The notes: generated by a model not told the origin, from the sequence alone. Positions 43,109 through 58,013 are shown, counted from the first letter of the stretch. The stretch: 64,000 nt of DNA from Myxococcus xanthus (GCF_006402735.1 NZ_CP017174.1:4715001-4779000); one strand, 5' to 3'. Numbers and translations: made by a program.

Positions 43109-43110
43109 CC

Positions 43111-43884
43111 ATGCCGCTCCTGACGAGGCTCGGACGAACGGCGCTGGACGCGCTCCGCGGAACCGGCGCGCTGGGCCTGGTCGTGGGCCGCACGGTGCTG
43201 GCGCTGCCGAAGCTGGAGCGCCGCGAGCTGGGCCGTGCGCTGGTGCAATTCGGCTACGGCTCCCTGCCGCTCGCCCTGGCCACGGCGGCGCTGGCCGGCA
43301 TCATCGTGGTGCTGCAGTCGGGCATCTACGTCCAGCGCTTCGGCGCGCGGGCCTTCCTCGGCTGGGCGGCGGGTTACGGCGTGCTGTGGGAGTTCGGCCC
43401 GCTGCTGCTGGGCCTCATCATGTCGGCGCGGCTCGGCGCGCGAAATGCGGCGGAGCTGGCGCTGATGCAGGTGGGCGGACAGATTGAAGGGCTGAGAGGC
43501 ATCGGCCTGGACCCCTTCGCCATCCTCGTCGCGCCTCGCGTGGTGGCCATGGAGGTCAGCATGCTGGCGCTCAGCGGCGTCACCTTCGCGGTGGCCATCC
43601 TCTTCGAGTCCGTGGCCGCCCTGCTCGCCCTGGGCCTTCCGGTGCGCGTCTTCTTCGGCACCTTCTCCCAGCTTCTGGGGCCGCTCGACCTCCTGGGCGG
43701 CGTGGTGAAGACAGGCATCTTCGGCCTGGCCATCGCCCTGCTGTCCACCACCGTGGGCCTGTCCGCTCGAGGCGGCGCACACGCCGTGGGCCAGGCGGCG
43801 GCCAACGCGGTGGTGCGCAGCTGCGCGGCCATCTTCGTCCTCGACTTCGCCCTCACGTCCTTGCTCGCGGGGTGGATGGGATGA
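43111..43884 (+). CDS. MlaE-family ABC permease 1
   Basis: The 257-residue inner-membrane protein has an amphipathic N-terminal helix and five hydrophobic segments. The MlaE signatures are the EFGPLLLGLIMSARLGARNAAELALMQV block and QIEGLRGIGLDPFAILVAPRVVA, which includes the coupling helix. MlaE-type permeases move phospholipids between inner and outer membranes together with an MCE protein. GAGGTG is 5 bp before ATG 43111. The stop overlaps the start of permease 2 (ATGA). Sequence comparison by eye shows permease 1 and permease 2 are paralogues, not duplicates, so a heterodimer is likely. Confidence 0.9.
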   Translation: MPLLTRLGRTALDALRGTGALGLVVGRTVLALPKLERRELGRALVQFGYGSLPLALATAALAGIIVVLQSGIYVQRFGARAFLGWAAGYGVLWEFGPLLLGLIMSARLGARNAAELALMQVGGQIEGLRGIGLDPFAILVAPRVVAMEVSMLALSGVTFAVAILFESVAALLALGLPVRVFFGTFSQLLGPLDLLGGVVKTGIFGLAIALLSTTVGLSARGGAHAVGQAAANAVVRSCAAIFVLDFALTSLLAGWMG

Positions 43885-44627
43885 GCGGCGTGCTGTCGTT
43901 CTTCGGAGCGCCGGTGGTGATGCTGGCGCGCACGGTGCGGGCCTCCACCCGGGACGGCGTGCCCTGGCGCGAGTCCCTGGCACAGCTCCACGAACTGGGC
44001 GGGCGCAGCGTGTGGCTGGTGATGTCCGGCATGGCCTTCTTCGGCGCGGTGCTCGTCACCATCGCCAACAGCCAGGCACGGCGCTTCGTGGGCAACGTGG
44101 CGGTGCTGGGGCCCGCGTACTTCGAGCTGCTCATCCGCGAGCTGGGCCCGGCCGTGTCCGCGCTGCTCACGGCCTCACGCGCGGGCGCGGCTCACGCGGC
44201 CGAGCTGTCCACCATGAGCGTCAACGAACAGGTGGAGGCCCTGGAGATGTCCGCGGGCGACCCCTACGCGGACCTCGTCGCGCCCCGGGTGATTGCGGGC
44301 GTGCTGGGCGTGCCCCTGCTGTGCACCCTTGGCACCATCGCGGCCACGCTGTCCGCGGCGGCGGTGGCGCAGTTCGCCTTCGGCGTGGACGGGCGGGCCT
44401 TCATGGACCCGCGCTACGTGGACGGGTGGGACTTGCTGGCCGCGTTCCTGAAGGCCGCGGGCTGCGGGCTCTACATTCCGCTGGCGGCGGCGGTGGCGGG
44501 CCTCAAGGCGCGCGGCGGCGCCGAGGCCGTGGGCGAGGCCACCACCGACGGCGTGGTGGCGGCGAGCCTGGGGTGCCTGCTCATCGACCTCGCCGTCTCG
44601 CTGGCCTTCCAGCTGCTGCGCCTGTGA
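43881..44627 (+). CDS. MlaE-family ABC permease 2
   Basis: The 248-residue protein shares the MlaE fold: LGPAYFELLIRELGPAVSALLTASRAGAAHAAELSTMSVNEQVEALE and GDPYADLVAPRVIAGVLGVPLL. The GxGPxxxAxLxAxRxGA core is present, but many positions differ from permease 1. ATG 43881 overlaps the stop of permease 1 by 4 bp. Having two unlike MlaE proteins in one operon suggests an E1E2 core instead of the usual E2 homodimer. It is followed after 13 bp by ATPase 2. Confidence 0.9.
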   Translation: MSGVLSFFGAPVVMLARTVRASTRDGVPWRESLAQLHELGGRSVWLVMSGMAFFGAVLVTIANSQARRFVGNVAVLGPAYFELLIRELGPAVSALLTASRAGAAHAAELSTMSVNEQVEALEMSAGDPYADLVAPRVIAGVLGVPLLCTLGTIAATLSAAAVAQFAFGVDGRAFMDPRYVDGWDLLAAFLKAAGCGLYIPLAAAVAGLKARGGAEAVGEATTDGVVAASLGCLLIDLAVSLAFQLLRL

Positions 44628-44640
44628 GCGAGCCCCGCGC

Positions 44641-45390
44641 ATGACGCCCCTTCCCGACAGCGAGGCCCTGCGATTCCTGGACGTGCACGTCGCGTTCGAC
44701 GAGGGACGCCGGCGCGTGCTCGCGGGGCTCACGGCGGAGGTGTCCACGAAGGAGCTGACGTTCATCGCGGGCGCCAGTGGCACCGGGAAGAGCGTGCTGT
44801 GCCGGCTGGCGGTGGGGCTGCTGCGCCCGGACGCGGGCGAAGTGACGTTGTGGGGGGAACGCGTGGACTCCAGGCCCGAGCGCGAGCTGGTGCCGCTGCG
44901 CCGACAGGCGCCCTACCTGGTGCAGGGCCCGGCGCTGTTGGATTGGCGCACGCTCCGGCAGAACGTATGGCTGGCGGACCCGGCGGCGTCCGTGGACGAC
45001 GTGGACGCCGCGCTGGCGCAGGTGGGTCTTCTGGACTGGGCGGACCGGCTGCCACCGGAGCTGGGGCCCGGAGCGAAGAAACGGACGGCCATCGCCCGGG
45101 CGTTGGTGCTCAAGCCGCGCTATCTCCTCTTCGACGAGCCGACGACGGGCCTCGACCGGAAGGCGGCGGGCCAGGTGGAGGAGGCGCTCGCATCGCTGAA
45201 GGCGCGGGGCCTGGGGGGAATGGTGGTGTCCCACGATTACCGGCAGCTGAAGGCGCTGGCGGACCGGGTGCTGGTGGTGGCGAACAAGCAATGTGCCTAC
45301 CTGGGCACGCCGAAGGGCTTCCTGGAGTCCTCCGCGCCCGAGCTGCGAGTACTGACAGCGCCATTCATGGAGGGCGCGACGGATGGATGA
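44641..45390 (+). CDS. Mla-like ABC ATPase 2, degenerate signature motif
   Basis: The 249-residue ATPase has normal Walker A GASGTGKSV (Lys50), Walker B YLLFDEPTTGLD (Asp165-Glu166) and H-loop VSHD (His198). The signature, aligned by its flanking LP..KKR, reads LGPGA (141-145) instead of LSGGQ/M. It therefore keeps the catalytic residues that ATPase 1 lacks and lacks the signature that ATPase 1 keeps. Paired as a heterodimer they would form one active and one degenerate nucleotide site. It overlaps the MCE gene start by 8 bp. Confidence 0.88.
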   Translation: MTPLPDSEALRFLDVHVAFDEGRRRVLAGLTAEVSTKELTFIAGASGTGKSVLCRLAVGLLRPDAGEVTLWGERVDSRPERELVPLRRQAPYLVQGPALLDWRTLRQNVWLADPAASVDDVDAALAQVGLLDWADRLPPELGPGAKKRTAIARALVLKPRYLLFDEPTTGLDRKAAGQVEEALASLKARGLGGMVVSHDYRQLKALADRVLVVANKQCAYLGTPKGFLESSAPELRVLTAPFMEGATDG

Positions 45391-46393
45391 GCGACGGCTG
45401 GAGCTGAAGGTGGGCGCCCTGGTGCTGGCCGCCATCGTGGGCGTGCTGTTGTTGCTGTGGCTGATGGGCGAATTGAAGCTGGGCTCGGAGACGGGGCTGG
45501 CCGTGGACTTCGGCCACACGGGGAACGTGGTGGAGGGCGCCCCCGTGAAGCTGGGCGGCGTGCAGGTGGGGCGCGTGCAGGACATCCAGCTCCAGCCCGA
45601 GCGGCGGGACGCGCAGGGACGCCCGCTGCCCGTGCGGATGGAGCTCGCGGTGGCACCGGAGGCCGTGGGCGCGCTGCGCAAGGACGCGCGCGTGACGGTG
45701 GCCACGGTGGGCATCCTGGGAGAGCCCTACCTGGAGCTGAACCCGGGCTCGGCGCCGGAGCGGCTGCCCGCGGGCACGGCCGTGCGGGGAACGGACGCGC
45801 CCCGGCTGGACGTCCTGGCCGAACAGCTCACCCGCTTCGTGGACCTGCTGTCCCAGATGCTGGAGGAGGACCCGGAGGCCATCCGCGGCCTCGCGGCGAA
45901 CGTGTCCCGGCTGGCGCGGACGCTGGACCAGTTGCTGACGGAGAACCGGGGCGACGTGAAGGTGCTGGCGTCCGAGCTGGCGGCGGCCTCGAAGGATTTG
46001 CGCCAGCTCGCGGGCCTGGCGCGCGAGGCCTTCCAGCCTGGAGGCAAGGGCGCGCGGCTGCTGGACGATGCCTCGGCGGCGGCGGCCGTCGTTCGTCGCG
46101 ACCTGCCGGGGCTGACGAAGTCCGCCGGGACGACGTTGGACGGACTGGCGGCCGTGACGGGCCCGCTGGGGCCCGAGGACGGCGCGCGGGTCAAGGTCGC
46201 GCTGGAGCGGCTCACCTCTGCCTCGGGCCAACTGGAGAGCATCGCGGCCCGCGCGGACCGGGTGCTGGCGAAGCTCGAGGCCGGCGAGGGCACCGCGGGT
46301 GCGGTGCTCCAGGACGGCACGCTCTACGAAGAGCTGCGCATGCTGGTGACGGACCTCCGAAAACACCCGTGGAAGGTGCTCTGGAAGGACTGA
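45383..46393 (+). CDS. MCE/MlaD-like substrate-binding protein
   Basis: The 336-residue protein has one N-terminal transmembrane helix (VGALVLAAIVGVLLLLWLMG) and an MCE domain at about 38-130 (VDFGHTGNVVEGAPVKLGGVQVGRV, ATVGILGEPYLELNPG). A long helical tail (about 145-300) is rich in Leu/Ala heptads. MCE proteins form hexameric rings that shuttle lipids; the long tail could build a periplasmic tunnel, as in longer MCE proteins, and differs from the short MlaD. It is last of the five transporter genes (ATPase, permease, permease, ATPase, MCE). No MlaC or MlaA gene is seen here. Confidence 0.9.
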   Translation: MDERRLELKVGALVLAAIVGVLLLLWLMGELKLGSETGLAVDFGHTGNVVEGAPVKLGGVQVGRVQDIQLQPERRDAQGRPLPVRMELAVAPEAVGALRKDARVTVATVGILGEPYLELNPGSAPERLPAGTAVRGTDAPRLDVLAEQLTRFVDLLSQMLEEDPEAIRGLAANVSRLARTLDQLLTENRGDVKVLASELAAASKDLRQLAGLAREAFQPGGKGARLLDDASAAAAVVRRDLPGLTKSAGTTLDGLAAVTGPLGPEDGARVKVALERLTSASGQLESIAARADRVLAKLEAGEGTAGAVLQDGTLYEELRMLVTDLRKHPWKVLWKD

Positions 46394-46463
46394 GGCCGGG
46401 GCGTCGGGCACCTATCAGGACGCAGCGTGAAGACGCGGAAACACGGGCCCAACTGTTCAGGGT

Positions 46464-48239
46464 GTGGCCTCCCCCCCATTCTGGGAGCGCACCGAATCAC
46501 TGCTGGTGGTACAAGCCCGAGCCGTGAAAGCCCCCCAGCCCCCCGCCCCCGTCGAGGCCACCTTCGATTCCCTGGGCTTGAAGCCCGCGCTCGTCGAGGC
46601 GCTCAGCGCGCTCGGCTACGAGGAGCCCACCCCCATCCAGGCCGCCGCCCTCCCGCCACTGCTCGCGGGGAAGGACCTGCTCGGCATCGCCGCCACCGGC
46701 ACCGGCAAGACAGCCGCCTTCGCCCTGCCCCTGCTCAACCACGTGGAGCCCGGCGCGTGCCGGCCCAACACCACGTCCGCGCTGGTGCTGGTCCCCACGC
46801 GCGAGCTGGCCATGCAGGTCTCCGAGGCCATTCACCGCTACGGCCAGAAGCTCGGCATCTCCGTGCTGCCCCTGTACGGCGGGCAGGTCATCGGCCAGCA
46901 GCTCCGCGTCCTCAAGCGCGGCGTGGACGTCGTCGTCGCCACGCCGGGCCGCGCGCTGGACCACCTGCGCCGTGGCACGCTGCAGCTCGATGATGTGCGC
47001 GTCGTCGTGCTCGACGAGGCCGACGAGATGCTCGACATGGGCTTCGCCGAGGACCTGGAGGCCATCCTCTCCGGCACGCCCGAGGACCGGCAGACGGCCC
47101 TCTTCTCCGCCACGCTCCCGCCGCGCATCGCCAGCATCGCCGAGCGTCACCTGCACGAGCCCGTGCGCGTGAAGATTGCCCGCGAGAAGGTGGAACAGGG
47201 GGAGATTCCCCGCGTCCGGCAGACGGCCTACGTCGTGCCGCGCGCCTTCAAGATCGCCACCCTGGGCCGCCTGCTCGACGTGGAGTCGCCCACCGCGGCC
47301 ATCATCTTCTGCCGCACGCGGACGGAGGTGGACGACCTCACCGTCTCCCTCAACGGCCGCGGCTGGCGCGCCCACGCCCTGCACGGCGGCATGACGCAGG
47401 AGCAGCGAGACCGCGTCATCAAGCAGCTCAAGTCCCAGGGCACCGACCTGCTCGTGGCCACCGACGTCGCGGCGCGCGGCCTGGACATCCCCCGCCTGTC
47501 CCACGTGGTGAACTTCGACGTCCCCAACGCGCCCGAGGCCTACGTGCACCGCATCGGCCGCACGGGCCGCGCCGGCCGCGAGGGCGTGGCCATCACCCTG
47601 GTGGAGCCCCGCGAGCACCGGCTGCTGCGCAACATCGAGCGCGTCACCGGCCAGCGCATCGAAGTGTCCACCGTGCCCACCGTCGCGGACATGCGCGAGA
47701 AGCGGCAGGAGATGCTGCGCGCATCCCTGCGCGAGACGCTGGTGGCCGGTGAGTACGACTCCCTCCGTAACGTGGTGGAGAGCCTGGCCAGCGAGTTCGA
47801 CGCCATGGACATCGCCGCCGCCGCTGTGAAGCTCCTCCATGAGGCCCAGGACGAGGGCCGCGACACGGAGGAGACGGAGATCCCCGTCGTCGCGCCGCCG
47901 CAGGAGCGCCGTGAGCGCACGGGCGGCAAGTTCGGAGCGCCCCCGGGGCGTCCAGGCCGCCCGGAGCGCGGCCCGAAGGCCCGCGGTGGCCCGCCGACGT
48001 GGGACGTCACCCGCCTGTGGATTGGCGCCGGCCGTCACGCCGGCGTACGCCCCGCCGACCTGGTGGGCGCCATCGCCGGGGAGGCGGGCGTCGAGTCCTC
48101 CAAGATTGGCGCCATCCAGATTGGCGACGCCTTCTCCCTGGTGGAGGTGCCGGAGTCCGACGCCAACCGCATCATCGCCGCGCTGAAGAACGCCACCCTG
48201 CGCGGCAAGAAGGTGCTGGTCCGGAAGGATCGGACCTGA
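46464..48239 (+). CDS. DEAD-box RNA helicase, DbpA/DeaD type
   Basis: The 591-residue protein has the Q motif (TFDSLGLKPALVEALSALGYEEPTPIQ), motif I ATGTGKT (Lys82), motif II DEAD (184-187), motif III SAT and motif VI HRIGRTGRAGR. A helical dimer-like region follows, then an Arg/Gly/Pro-rich linker and a C-terminal DbpA-type RNA-binding domain (TRLWIGAGRHAGVRPADLVGA and IGDAFSLVEVPESDANRII). By family knowledge these helicases remodel rRNA or cold-stress mRNAs. The start is uncertain: GTG 46464 is used, GTG 46524 also fits, as the conserved part begins near residue 32. It is separated from the Mla-like operon by 70 bp. Confidence 0.93.
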   Translation: MASPPFWERTESLLVVQARAVKAPQPPAPVEATFDSLGLKPALVEALSALGYEEPTPIQAAALPPLLAGKDLLGIAATGTGKTAAFALPLLNHVEPGACRPNTTSALVLVPTRELAMQVSEAIHRYGQKLGISVLPLYGGQVIGQQLRVLKRGVDVVVATPGRALDHLRRGTLQLDDVRVVVLDEADEMLDMGFAEDLEAILSGTPEDRQTALFSATLPPRIASIAERHLHEPVRVKIAREKVEQGEIPRVRQTAYVVPRAFKIATLGRLLDVESPTAAIIFCRTRTEVDDLTVSLNGRGWRAHALHGGMTQEQRDRVIKQLKSQGTDLLVATDVAARGLDIPRLSHVVNFDVPNAPEAYVHRIGRTGRAGREGVAITLVEPREHRLLRNIERVTGQRIEVSTVPTVADMREKRQEMLRASLRETLVAGEYDSLRNVVESLASEFDAMDIAAAAVKLLHEAQDEGRDTEETEIPVVAPPQERRERTGGKFGAPPGRPGRPERGPKARGGPPTWDVTRLWIGAGRHAGVRPADLVGAIAGEAGVESSKIGAIQIGDAFSLVEVPESDANRIIAALKNATLRGKKVLVRKDRT

Positions 48240-48325
48240 CCTTCCGGCTCGGGGGGAAGTGCCCGCCTCGTGAGTGGGAGGATGACGAGCGAACCCGTCA
48301 CGCTCACGAGGAGGGCTGAAACCCG

Positions 48326-49609
48326 TCAGGCCACCGGCTCGGACTGCGCGGCGGCTTCTTCCCGAGGCTCGGTGTTCGTCCGGCGCCGGGGGAAGAACCG
48401 GCGCCACGACAGCGCGAAGCCCGTGTAGACGAGGAACACGCCGCCCAGCGACGCGATGGCGGCCACCAACTGGCCCATGAGCCCCAGCGCCTCGCCGGTG
48501 TGCAGGAAGCGCAGCCAGGTGCGCAGCTTCCGGCCGCTGTTGTAGTCCGCGTACGTCTCCTGCTTCGCCACCTCGCCCGAAAAGGGGTTGAGGGACACCT
48601 GCCTGGAGGAGAACAGCGGCCACGCATCCGCCTCGCGGAGGGTGACCGTCACCGCGTCCACGCCGTCCGCGTTCCCCTTCCCGCCACGCTCGCCTTTCGC
48701 CTCCGGAGCCCCCTTCGCCTCCGGCCCACGGCCCCCCTGCGCGGGCGCACCGCCCGGACGCGCCCCACCGCCCAGGCGCACCGTGGCGGACGACCAGGTG
48801 GGCGACGTCTTCTGCGCTTCGGCGATGAGGACATCCATCGGCTTGCGCGGCGTCTCCACCTCGGGCGCGGGCACCTTCACCGACGCCGAGCCCGGCGGCC
48901 ACTGCGACGCGGGCGGCGTGTTGCCCGTCATGGTGAAGACCAGGTTGGACGCCCACTTGTACGAGATGACCATGCCCGACGCCGTGAGCACGATGAGCAC
49001 CGGCAGCGACCAGAAGCCGATGACGTTGTGCCAGTTCCAGTCGCGCGCCTTGCCCTTCAGCCCACGCCGGAACCACAGCGACGGCCGCATGGCGCGCAGC
49101 GTCCATTTGCGCGGCCACCACAGGTACAGGCCGGAGATGGCCAGGAAGAGGAACACCGCGTTGCTCGCGCCGGTGATCGCCTTGCCCACCGCGCGGTTGT
49201 CACCGCCGGCGGCCAGCCACCGGTGAAACTCCACGTTCCATTGGAGGAAGCCGCGCAGGCCCGTCGCGCCATTCCCCAGCACCTCGCCGGTGTAGGGGTT
49301 GACGTAGGTCACCGAGCCCCGGCCCATGCTCACGAGCACCGAGGACGTCGGCTCCGGATACACCGTCACCCCGGAGGGCTGTCCGTCCGTCCGCGCCGCG
49401 CGGGCGCGTTCGACCAACGCCTCCACGGGGAGCCGGGGCGCGCCCGGAGACGGCAGCTGCACCGTCCGGACATCCCGCTCCGCCCATTCGATGAGCTGCT
49501 TCTCGAAGGCGATGACCACGCCCGTGAAGGACATGATCGCAATCACCAGGCCGGTGGCGATACCGACGATGAGATGAATCCAGAAGATGATGTTTCGGAA
49601 GGTGCGCAT
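48326..49609 (-). CDS. PepSY-associated TM (PiuB-like) protein
   Basis: The 427-residue protein begins RTFRNIIFWIHLIVGIATGLVIAIMSFTGVVIAFEKQ, the typical first helix of PepSY_TM proteins with its conserved His, and has three more transmembrane segments (about 145-165, 195-220 and 360-385). A periplasmic PepSY-like segment has FSSRQVSLNPFSGEVAKQETYAD. Family members accompany siderophore receptors and are thought to reduce or process ferric siderophores, with heme-like histidines in the helices (EFHRWLA, WHNVIGFW, FLHTGEALG). It lies 73 bp after the tonB-like gene on the same strand, downstream of a Fur-box-like sequence, so iron-controlled expression is likely. Confidence 0.85.
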   Translation of the reverse strand: MRTFRNIIFWIHLIVGIATGLVIAIMSFTGVVIAFEKQLIEWAERDVRTVQLPSPGAPRLPVEALVERARAARTDGQPSGVTVYPEPTSSVLVSMGRGSVTYVNPYTGEVLGNGATGLRGFLQWNVEFHRWLAAGGDNRAVGKAITGASNAVFLFLAISGLYLWWPRKWTLRAMRPSLWFRRGLKGKARDWNWHNVIGFWSLPVLIVLTASGMVISYKWASNLVFTMTGNTPPASQWPPGSASVKVPAPEVETPRKPMDVLIAEAQKTSPTWSSATVRLGGGARPGGAPAQGGRGPEAKGAPEAKGERGGKGNADGVDAVTVTLREADAWPLFSSRQVSLNPFSGEVAKQETYADYNSGRKLRTWLRFLHTGEALGLMGQLVAAIASLGGVFLVYTGFALSWRRFFPRRRTNTEPREEAAAQSEPVA

Positions 49610-49682
49610 GAAACGGCTCGAGCGCGCGCCGAAGCCCACGCGAGGAGAACTGGAGCGGACCTGGCGCGACACCGCGCCAGAC

Positions 49683-50582
49683 TCACTTCAGGGAGAAGTT
49701 CACCGGAATGTCGATCATGACTCGCGCCAGCCGCCCCGAACGGCCCAGCGCGGGCGTGAAGTGCCACTGATTCACGGCGGCAATCGCCGCGGCGTCCAGG
49801 GCGGGCACGGAGCGCATCACCTGGGTGTGCTCCTGCTCCACCCGGCCGTCCGTGCCAACGATGACGCGCACCACCACCACGCCCTGGATGTTCCGCTGCT
49901 TCGCCAGCCGGGGGTAGTCCGGCCTGACCTGCTTGAGGACCGTGGGGGGCCGCATCACCTGCTTCAGCGTCAGCGCGTCGCCCGTGCCTCCAATGGCCGT
50001 CGACCCGACGATGCCGCCCTGCGTTCCACCCACGACGCCGCCGACCACGCCACCCACCACCCCGCCCACCGCGGACGCCTCGCTGCTCGCGGACGCCGGC
50101 TCCACCTTCGCCACCGTGGGCTCGGGAACAGGCTCGGGCTCCACCACGGGCTCCGGCTCAGGGGGCGTCTCCGGCTTCACCTCCGCCACCGGCTCGGGCC
50201 GGGGAACGGGGGTCGGCATCACCCGCTGCGCCGGCTTGGGACGCGCCTGGCGCTGCACTTCCTTCTTCGCGGCCGGCTGCGCCCCGCCGCCCCCCGCGGG
50301 CGGCGGGGGAGGAGGCGCGGCGAACGCCAGCAACACCAACTCCGGCTCCTCCCGCACCACCTTCTTCGGCAACGCCGGAGACACGGACAGTCCCACCGCG
50401 ACGACGACCGCGTGGAGCAAGACCGCCACGACAACGGCCCCGCTCCAGCGGCTCCAGAACCCCTCCACCCCGGCGGCATCCCCCATGCGGAAGAGCGCGC
50501 CAGCGGGCTGCGCCAACACCGCGGATGCGGCATCCGCGGCGGGCTCCGGAAACTCGAAATTGAGAATCGTTCTCACTTTCAC
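49683..50582 (-). CDS. TonB family energy transducer
   Basis: The protein (299 residues from GTG 50582) has one N-terminal helix (WSGAVVVAVLLHAVVVAVGL). A long Pro/Glu-rich spacer follows (KPETPPEPEPVVEPEP and flanks), then four GGVV/GG repeats and a TonB_C domain (LKQVRPDYPRLAKQRNIQGVVVVRVIVG, AAIAAVNQWHFTPA). It would couple proton-motive force via ExbB/ExbD to outer-membrane receptors; none of these are in the window. The start is uncertain: codons before about 50486 (an alternative ATG) lack the usual GC bias and overlap a Fur-box-like palindrome, so the true start may be the later one. Confidence 0.88.
   Translation of the reverse strand: MKVRTILNFEFPEPAADAASAVLAQPAGALFRMGDAAGVEGFWSRWSGAVVVAVLLHAVVVAVGLSVSPALPKKVVREEPELVLLAFAAPPPPPPAGGGGAQPAAKKEVQRQARPKPAQRVMPTPVPRPEPVAEVKPETPPEPEPVVEPEPVPEPTVAKVEPASASSEASAVGGVVGGVVGGVVGGTQGGIVGSTAIGGTGDALTLKQVMRPPTVLKQVRPDYPRLAKQRNIQGVVVVRVIVGTDGRVEQEHTQVMRSVPALDAAAIAAVNQWHFTPALGRSGRLARVMIDIPVNFSLK
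50561..50575. promoter_or_regulatory. Fur-box-like palindrome at the tonB start
   Basis: TGAGAA-TCG-TTCTCA (6-bp perfect arms, 3-bp centre) closely resembles the classical iron box TGAGAATCATTCTCA. It overlaps the first annotated codons of the tonB-like gene. Iron-dependent repression of tonB and the PepSY gene is the natural reading. Confidence 0.65.
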
Positions 50583-50715
50583 TACGGACGTGGATACCCC
50601 CCACGGCCCTCATCCGTCAACGCTCGCTGAGTAAAACTTCTTACGCACGGTGGAATGCCCGTCCGCTGGTCCACGGAGGGATGGCGCCCGGAAAAGCCCT
50701 TTTTGCGACAGCCCT

Positions 50716-51204
50716 TTACAGGCGGCTGAAGGACCAGCTCAGCGCGCGGCCACCGGAATACGGCATGACCCCATGGAACGGCCGGGGGTCGGCGTCGAAC
50801 ACCAGCGGCAGGAAGTGCCGGTCGCCGTCCCACAGGTTGAGGCCTTGGATATCCGCCACGGGCACCCAGGAGAGGGAGCCCTCCGGGTTCCGCTCCAGCG
50901 GGGTGCCTTCAAAGCGGTCGATGCGAAACACGAAGCCCAGCCAGTCCTCCCCGTGCTTGCCGAAGCCCGGCCAGGAGATGGTGCCGCGCAGCACCATCCG
51001 CGTGCACTCGATGCCGGCCTCCTCGCGAATCTCCCGGCGCATGCAGGCGGCCACGTCCTCGTCGCGCTCCATCTTCCCGCCCAAGCCATTGAACTTCCCG
51101 TAGTGGGCGTCATCCGGGCGGGCGTTGCGGTGGACGAGCAGCACGCGCTGCCCGTCCGGTGACATCACATAACCGAGCGTGCCGATGATCGGGGTGTACG
51201 GCAT
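50716..51204 (-). CDS. NUDIX hydrolase (MutT/8-oxo-dGTPase-like)
   Basis: The 162-residue protein has a complete NUDIX box, G43-x5-E49-x7-R57-E58-x2-E61-E62-x-G64, within GGKMERDEDVAACMRREIR followed by EEAG. Opening TLGYVMSPDGQRVLLVHRN plus DDAHYGKFNGLGGK resembles MTH1/MutT-type sanitising enzymes that remove oxidised nucleotides. The exact substrate is not provable from sequence. The start codon is taken 29 codons inside the open frame, where the family homology begins; no strong ribosome-binding site is seen. It is divergent from gltB. Confidence 0.88.
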   Translation of the reverse strand: MPYTPIIGTLGYVMSPDGQRVLLVHRNARPDDAHYGKFNGLGGKMERDEDVAACMRREIREEAGIECTRMVLRGTISWPGFGKHGEDWLGFVFRIDRFEGTPLERNPEGSLSWVPVADIQGLNLWDGDRHFLPLVFDADPRPFHGVMPYSGGRALSWSFSRL

Positions 51205-51441
51205 GGGAGCGACCTCGCGCGGTGCGGCGTCCAGGCGTCGGAGCCCCTTGGCCACCGCCGGAATGTGACAGAGCGCGGCACTGTAGTTCATGCCGGGTCA
51301 GCCAGGTCCCTCCTCACCCCGCCCTGCTCGCACGGTGGGTCGGGGACTTCCCTTTACGCCAGCCAACGCAGCGCGTTAACCTGTTGCGACACAAGCATTA
51401 TTCTTGATGACAACCCGCGTCGTCGGGAGAGGGGACTCTTG

Positions 51442-56007
<4,566 letters not shown>

Positions 56008-56010
56008 GCC

Positions 56011-57471
<1,461 letters not shown>

Positions 57472-57581
57472 GCGGAATGAAACGCCCGGGTCGCCTTTTT
57501 GGGGCGAGTCGGGAATAAATAGCAGGTGAGGCAGTTAGAATGGGCTTAACCCATTACTCCCTCCCACAGGAGGCCCCTGAC

Positions 57582-57998
57582 ATGCGAAGCGAACAGACCC
57601 TCATCGTGACCGAAGCCGACCTGGAGCGCCTGCGCCAGGTGGTGGACCACAACGGAGGCGGCCGTACGGCCGAGTTCGCGGAAATGCTCGACGCGGAGCT
57701 GACCCGGGCTCGCGTCGTCGCGTCGGAAGAGGTGCCGCCCGACGTCGTGACGATGAACAGCAAGGTCGTCTTCGAGGACGAACAGACGGGAGAGCGCCGG
57801 GAGGTCACCCTTGTCTACCCGCGCGACGCCAGCAGCGACGACGGCCGCATCTCCGTCCTGGCCCCCATCGGCAGCGCGCTCATCGGCCTGACCGTGGGGC
57901 AGACCATCACCTGGCCCCTGCCGGGCGGACGCTCCAAGCGGCTGCGCATCGTCGCGGTGCCCTACCAGCCCGAGGCCTCGGGCCACTACAACCTCTGA
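57582..57998 (+). CDS. rnk: Rnk-like GreA/GreB-C-domain transcription regulator
   Basis: The 138-residue protein begins with a short helical N-terminal part (IVTEADLERLRQVVDHN) instead of the GreA coiled-coil finger, followed by the FKBP-like GreA_C domain (VTMNSKVVFEDEQTGERREVTLVYP, LAPIGSALIGLTVGQTITWPLPGG). This matches Rnk, an RNA polymerase secondary-channel-competing protein first known as regulator of nucleoside diphosphate kinase. AGGAGG lies 9 bp before ATG 57582, clearly favouring it over an ATG 14 codons earlier. A terminator follows. Confidence 0.88.
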   Translation: MRSEQTLIVTEADLERLRQVVDHNGGGRTAEFAEMLDAELTRARVVASEEVPPDVVTMNSKVVFEDEQTGERREVTLVYPRDASSDDGRISVLAPIGSALIGLTVGQTITWPLPGGRSKRLRIVAVPYQPEASGHYNL

Positions 57999-58013
57999 TT
58001 CGGCTTCCCCCGG

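Noticed and set aside
57472..57581. Possible terminator TCGCC-TTTTT-GGGGCGA after gltD
   Set aside because: The stem is short and imperfect; not strong enough to list as a feature.
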